DNA of 64,000 nt from Vitrella brassicaformis. Taxonomy: Eukaryota > Sar > Vitrellaceae. The stretch lies in assembly GCA_001179505.1 (NCBI GenBank), contig CDMY01000349.1, forward strand, positions 1 through 64,000. Direction: 5' to 3'. The notes beneath the pieces are model-generated. The model did no database searches. It was not told where the DNA came from and saw nothing but the letters and a program-made list of their open reading frames with translations. Made by a program: the position numbers and the translations under genes. The first letter of the stretch is position 1, and each line of letters opens with the position of its first letter. Below, in pieces: positions 58,789 through 64,000 of the stretch.

Positions 58789-61700
58789 ATGCCCGTGGCG
58801 TCTGGGTTTCAACGATGCTGTACTTCATCCGCCGCTTCTTCATCCGCATCTTCGCCGGAGGGACGAGAGTCGGACGGCTGGCCTCACCCACCACGGGATC
58901 ATGATCTGGATGACACAGCCAGTGACACCAGTGCCACCCACGACCTAGGGGATGACCGCTTCGAGGACCCTACCGAGGACATCCTCCATCAGTGGATGGT
59001 GGGTGTCGGCGCCACATCAACGCCAGATGAGAGCGGCGACCGTCCCCACCCCACGAGGCGTTCTCAGACGTCACGCAGCGAGAGCTCCTCGTCCCCGTTC
59101 TCCTCTCTGGCCCACCGGGGTGATGATGAGCGTGCGGAGCGTGACATCGAGACGGAGCGGCAGAAGATGAAGCTGACGGCAGAGGGCGGGGCGTCTGGTG
59201 CACCGGCCGTCATCAAGGGATACGACGCCGTCATGCACAAGATCGCCTTGCTGCTCAACGAGGAGGTGAGGTGGGTCAGCCCGCAGAGACAGACCACAGG
59301 GAAGGAGGCAGGCCAGGCCGCTTGGACACGTGTGGTTTGTGTGCATGGGTGTGCCATGCCGTCCGTGTATGTGATGTGTGCCTATCTATCAGGATAGCAA
59401 GGACGTGACTCTTTGCGTCAAGGATCCTGAGCATGGCCACGTCACTCGGTTCCGCGCCCACCGCCTCCTGCTCGAGGCGCAGAGTGACTTCTTCCGGGCG
59501 CTGTTCCGCCCCGGCTTCATGGAGCAGCACAGCGATGAACTGACGCTAAGCGAGATGAAGGCTGATACATTCGCTGCATTTCTCAAGGTAGGTAGCTAGG
59601 TCGACACACAGATAAACACACGAGCAGGGAACATGGAAGGGATTCATTCTGTGTGTGCGGTTGTTTGTTTGTTTGTGTCTGTCTGCAGTTCATCTACAGC
59701 GGCGAAGTCAGCGTTTCAGCAGACAATGTGTGGCACCTCGTGGAGGTCAGTCAGCTTGAGCAGATAGATGGCCAGCCAGCCATGTGTTGCCATGCATGGC
59801 CATGACACCCACCCACATACAGCATGTGCTGTGTGGTTGTGTCTGTCTGTCTGTCAGGTTGGCCATCGGTACACAGTGTTTTCGTTGGTGGAGTGCTGCT
59901 GCCAGTGGCTGCAGGGCCACGTGCCCCTCACCAGCGCCAACCTAGTCCCCACACTCAGCCTCGCTGTCCGATTCAGACTCACCACCCTCATCGAGGTACG
60001 TACGTACGGAAGGGCCGCCTCGCCGACTGACTGATCACTCCAGCCGCTACGCTACACACGCCATCTTGCCATTCCCTCGTGTGTGTGCTGTGCAGGACTG
60101 CCTGGATCACCTCAACGGCCACAGCGAGGTGTTTGAGTCGAGGCTGTCTCAGCCCGGCCCCCACAACCACCCCTCAGGACGCCTTCACCGATCGCAGAGC
60201 AGCCGCGACCGCCAGCCCTCAGCCAGCAGCAGCTCCTCCTCTGCCTCCGTCACTGTGGGCGGGCTCTACGGCTTCGTGCACCACAGCAGCAGGGGGGCCA
60301 ACGAGCGTGGCTACCAGCCGTCCCCGCTGCTGTCGTGTCCGCGCCACATCCTGGAGGAGATCGCCATCAGCGACCGCATCTGCATCGCCGAGGATCGGCT
60401 GCTGACGCTGCTGATCGAGTGGAGCTGCAAGCGCCTCACCGCCAGGCAGACCCGCAGACGGGGCAGCAAGACCTGCCACGGCAAGAGGTGCCAGTGCGCG
60501 ACGCCCGTCTTGCAGGCCCTCCTCTGGCGCGACTATCTGCTGCCGTCCACCGACCGCATCAACGCCAGCGCCAGAGCAGCAGCCGGGCAGCCCGAACAAG
60601 ATGATGAGAGCCGATCTGTGTCGTCAACCCAGTCTGACAGCACCAGTGGGGGTGCGGAGCTGTCCCGGCAGATGCTGGCGGTCTTGGATGGGGGCAGCGA
60701 CAACGATGAGGAGGCCGATGACACACAGGAGGATGACGGGCTGGGGGAGGGCGACATGGTCGCCAGTGGGACCCTCAGGCGGCTGCTCAGATGGTGGCGA
60801 CGTCGGCAGAGGGACCGGGATGACGACAGCGTGAGGGACACGACAACAGTGCGGCGGTCGAGACGGCGTGACGCGCGTCGTTCCACCACGGACCAGCCTA
60901 GCTCCTCATCTTCATCCTCTGCCCGCCCGCCCTCCCCCTCCTGGCCATTCTTCGAGAGGGACCGGTCTGGGCGCTGCATCGGCTGCGACGACCGGCTCGA
61001 TGGCGACCGGGCGACATGGCTCTTGTGCGAGCACTGCGCGGTGCCGGCGGTCAACGTGTGTGCGGTGGACCTCGTGAGAGATCTGCAGGATTTCTGGCCT
61101 ACTCTGAGATACACGCAGCTGAGCCCTTACGCCTTCGCCGCTCTGCACCAGCTGGTGCGTCTGGTGTCGATGCACCGCGAGTCGATGCAGCCCCTGGTGC
61201 TTCCACTGTCATCTCCCCCGCTGTCGGGGCATGACGTGGTGCTGGACATGACAGTCGACAAGCGTCGTGTCAACGAGGGGCTCGGCGACGGCCAGCTGCG
61301 TGGCATGCGGCCCACGCGGCCGTTTGTGGCGCTGTGGGACACGACCCCTTACGGCCTGGCCGACTACTCGGTGGGGTGTGCGAACCTCAACACCACAACC
61401 ATGCACCCGGCTGCTGCCGATTTGGGCTGGCTGGACCGTTGGAGCGCGCCCGGCGTGTCCAACATGGCGGCGAAGGAAGACGCAGCAGCTCCGCCATCGA
61501 GTTCCTCCTCATCTCCGTCGCTCCAACCGCCGGCCATGATTCTAGAGCGGCCCCTCACCAGCCCCAGCGACACGCTGCCCACCGCACGGGCAGAGAGCAG
61601 CAGCGCCGCGTCCGTCCCACGCACGTCGTCATCCTCATCCACCGTGCCCACCCTCTCGCCGCCCAACGAGCTGCAGCACGAGACCACACACGACGATCCT

Positions 61701-62986
61701 GCAGCTGGCCAGGGGATGCTTCCGCCCGAGCCACCTGCCGTCATTGTCGATGAGGGGTGCCCCCTGATGTCGCTCCTCGAATCGCTGGGCCATGTGAGGT
61801 CCCCCCTGCCAGAGGGCAGCACTGGCTATGACAGGGGTGACGTCCTGAGAGCCATCAAGCCTCCTCAGGCTCACGGAGGCGAGAGCAGCAGCAGCAGCAG
61901 CAGCAGCAGCCACAGCCCGGGAGGGGACGGCGTGTGCTGTTGGGGCCAGCAGTGTCCGGCGGGGGAGCGGGCGTCGGGCGGCGGCCTGACGTGGCAGCTT
62001 GACCACGAATCGGATGGCGCAGCTGAGCATGGTCACCACAAGGGCGAGGGGAGCGTGGCGGTCCATCCAGCTGGTGCTGGTGAGAGGAGCCTTGTGTGGC
62101 GTGACGCCAACCGCAGTGCCGGCTTCATTGCCGGGGCTCTCGACGCCGCAACCAGGGTGTTCAACGGTATGCAAGGAGTAGAAGGACACACAAAGGGCAT
62201 GCCATGCCGCCCTAATGCATTTCTTTCTTTGCGTTGCTTGCGTGTGTATGCCATCCATCCATCCATCCATCCAGGGTCCTCCCCTGTGCCATGTGTGTGC
62301 ATGCGTCCGCGATTCACCGTGATACGCTTCCGCTACAAGATGGGCTTCTTCGTCCGCCTGCCCCCGACGGTTAGACACGAATTAGACAGTGCACAGCACA
62401 GCTGTGTGTGCATGTTTACTGTGCGCGTGAATGTGATTGATGTGCGTCGCGTCAGGACCTGGACGGTCGCGATGAGGCTGTGCTGGGCGATGGTGTGGAC
62501 CCCGAGGCCCTGGGCGAGCAGTCCATCACCTCAAGTATGCGCACGGTGGCCTGGCGGGTCAGGATTATCCAAAGCGCCCCGCACCAGAAGATCTTCATCG
62601 GAGTCCTCTCGCGCGGCGGCAAAATCGCCAGCCAGGAGTGGCTCAAGGTCACACACACACACAGTCCTGTGTTTGTGTATTCATGGGTGTGTTGTGTTGT
62701 GTTGTGTTGTTTTGTGTGTTCAGGGGTCGGCCAAGGTGGCGGTGCGCCGTGGGTGTGAGTTCCGTGTGGTGTTTGACGTCAACTCACGGTTTCTTCTCGT
62801 CTTCAACCAGCGGAGGCTGCTCGAGGCCAAACAGGTATGTGTGTATGGGTCGACAACCACACACAACACGGCCATGTGATTGCATCTGTTTGTGTGTAGG
62901 TGCCGAGCTACTACATGAACGACGAGCGTACGGCGTGGCCGTTTGTGCGGTCGTCGGGCGGGTCTGTCAGATTCACATCAGCTTGA
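58789..62986 (+). CDS. BTB/POZ-domain protein with long disordered insertion
   Basis: Nine exons: 58789-59265, 59393-59587, 59689-59745, 59858-59995, 60096-62166 (very long), 62275-62369, 62456-62647, 62724-62833 and 62900-62986. After a disordered N-terminus comes a BTB/POZ domain: DVTLCVKDPEHGHVTRFRAH, RLLLEAQSDFFRALF, TLSEMKADTFAAFLKFIYSG and a BACK-like helical run (LVPTLSLAVRFRLTTLIEDC). BTB proteins dimerise and often recruit substrates to cullin-3 ubiquitin ligases. The long exon holds BACK-like pieces, Ser-rich and acidic low complexity, and a Cys pair (RCIGCDDRLDGD...LLCEHC) that could bind zinc. The C-terminus has beta-rich sequence ending SSGGSVRFTSA, reminiscent of a SPRY/TRAF-like fold, unconfirmed. 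Confidence 0.78.
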
Positions 62987-63730
62987 ATGAATGGAATGAC
63001 CGCCTGTGTGGTGTGGTGGCTGGGCTGGATGGGCGTGGCGTCTCTTTGTGTGTGTTGGGAGTGGGTGGGTCGGTGGATTGGATGAGTGGGCTGGGCTGGG
63101 CGTGTGGGCTCCCCCTTTCTTTTTCCCGAAGAGAAGAGCGATGTGTGCGTGGAGTGACGTGGATGTGTGTGTGAGTCAGTTGGATTGGATGGATGTGTTG
63201 ATTCCTGCTACTGATTGGATTGCATGTCGGTCCGGTGGGTGGGTGGAATGGCTGTGTGGGTGTGTGGTTCCTTTATTTATTTATCCAAAGCGTACGTACA
63301 TGCGTGGCGTGGGTGTGTGTCTGTGGGTTCTGTGGGTGTGCATGTCATGTGGTGCGAGAGCGGTGTACGGTACGTTGGTATCTGTCATGAATGCATTTTA
63401 TCTGACTGTCGATTATTTCAGTGAGGGGGTGGATGGGGGTGGGTGAGAACGAGTATATGGATGGATGGATGGATTAACGGTAGTCAGTATGTAGCGTCCC
63501 GCCTTGCTTGTACGTTTCAACATCCGAAAGATCTCTGAATGTCTGTCTGTCTGTCTGTCTCTGTGGCTGCCTGCACGATGGATGCTTGATGGATGATCGA
63601 GATGGGTGAACGCAAACGGACCAGGAAGTACCATTCTCATTTATTAGCTATCAGTGAACGCTTTCAAGAACCGATATAGGATATTCAATCCACGCTCGTC
63701 CACACATTCACGCAGACATCCTCTGGCTAC
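62987..63730. other. convergent intergenic region
   Basis: Contains GGGT/GTGG-rich and GGAT microsatellites (for example 63458-63474) and (GTCT)n near 63541-63560. A minus-strand AATAAA (63640-63645) lies about 86 bases after the stop of the right-edge gene and may be its poly(A) signal. No gene was seen. Confidence 0.5.
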
Positions 63731-64000
63731 TTACTGCCTGGATCGGCTCCGCAGGGAGGTGCAGTAGCCAGAGAACAGCGATGAGGGCGACACGGCACGC
63801 CCATCCGACTGGGCCGACTCGTATGGCACATCAAGGTGGTAGAAGTTGTGCCCCGATATCCACTCGTCCATGTGACCTGCAGTGCATATCGAAGTAATAC
63901 AACAAACAGGTCATGACGCCTTACGAGCGGATGGGACTGGCACCCACCCACCCACCCACCCACCTGAAGCCACGGCGATCCCCCAAGACGCATCCAGGGG
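63731..64000 (-). CDS. 3' end of a gene cut by the window edge
   Basis: Two exons are visible: 64000-63964 (phase gives PLDASWGIAVAS) and 63876-63731, which continues with GHMDEWISGHNFYHLDVPYE and ends with SLRSRSRQ and TAA. The exon borders carry a normal GT donor and a CAG acceptor. Too little remains to assign a family. A donor-like GTAAGT overlaps the stop, so a further exon is possible. Confidence 0.5.

Noticed and set aside
62987-63446. Plus-strand open frames rich in Gly and Trp after the BTB gene
   Set aside because: They derive from GGGTG-rich repeats and lack splice sites or similarity.

Overview
This is a nuclear genomic window from a eukaryote. It is GC-rich and dense with genes that are broken by many short introns. 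The gene set points to a photosynthetic alveolate, most likely a chromerid of the Vitrella type. It includes a plastid terminal oxidase behind a bipartite (signal plus transit) leader, a chloroquine-resistance-transporter-like protein, RAP-domain and FASTK/HPR-like helical-repeat proteins of the kind expanded in apicomplexans and chromerids, a CBM20 glucan-binding protein and a plastid-type prenylquinone methyltransferase. The organism name is inference; the features are read from the sequence. No rRNA, tRNA, CRISPR array, intact transposon or virus was recognised.

Layout. (1) 0.5-17.3 kb: a membrane-anchored SET-domain protein (+), a Ser-rich acidic protein (-), PTOX (+), a CRT-like transporter (+) and a long coiled-coil protein (+). 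(2) 18.2-29.5 kb: a plastid-targeted methyltransferase (-) sharing an 80-bp promoter with a coiled-coil protein (+), then a degenerate kinase-like protein (-) head-to-head with a RAP-domain protein (+). (3) 30-40 kb: the CCT theta chaperonin subunit (-) with a 300-N gap in one intron, a small secreted helical protein (+), a secreted Cys-rich protein (-) and a CBM20 protein (+). (4) 40.6-64 kb: an RlmI-like PUA/methyltransferase (-), a DENN Rab-GEF-like protein (+), a secreted H-type-lectin-like protein (-), a multi-pass membrane protein (+), a large helical-repeat organellar protein (-), a BTB/POZ protein (+) and the 3' end of one more gene (-).

From the coiled-coil gene ending at 17.3 kb to the right edge, 16 successive genes alternate strand without exception. 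Every promoter in that stretch is therefore a short divergent spacer (about 50-255 bp between start codons) and every 3' end faces another across a longer, repeat-rich convergent spacer. The 7-mer GCGAGCT, often extended to TGCGAGCTT, occurs in these spacers far more often than elsewhere; this is the most interesting unexplained signal. Introns carry (TG)n or (TCTG)n tracts on the sense strand just before the acceptor, and four appear to be GC-AG introns.

Exon borders were placed by eye from GT/GC...AG sites, phase and family similarity. Start codons of unrecognised proteins are provisional.
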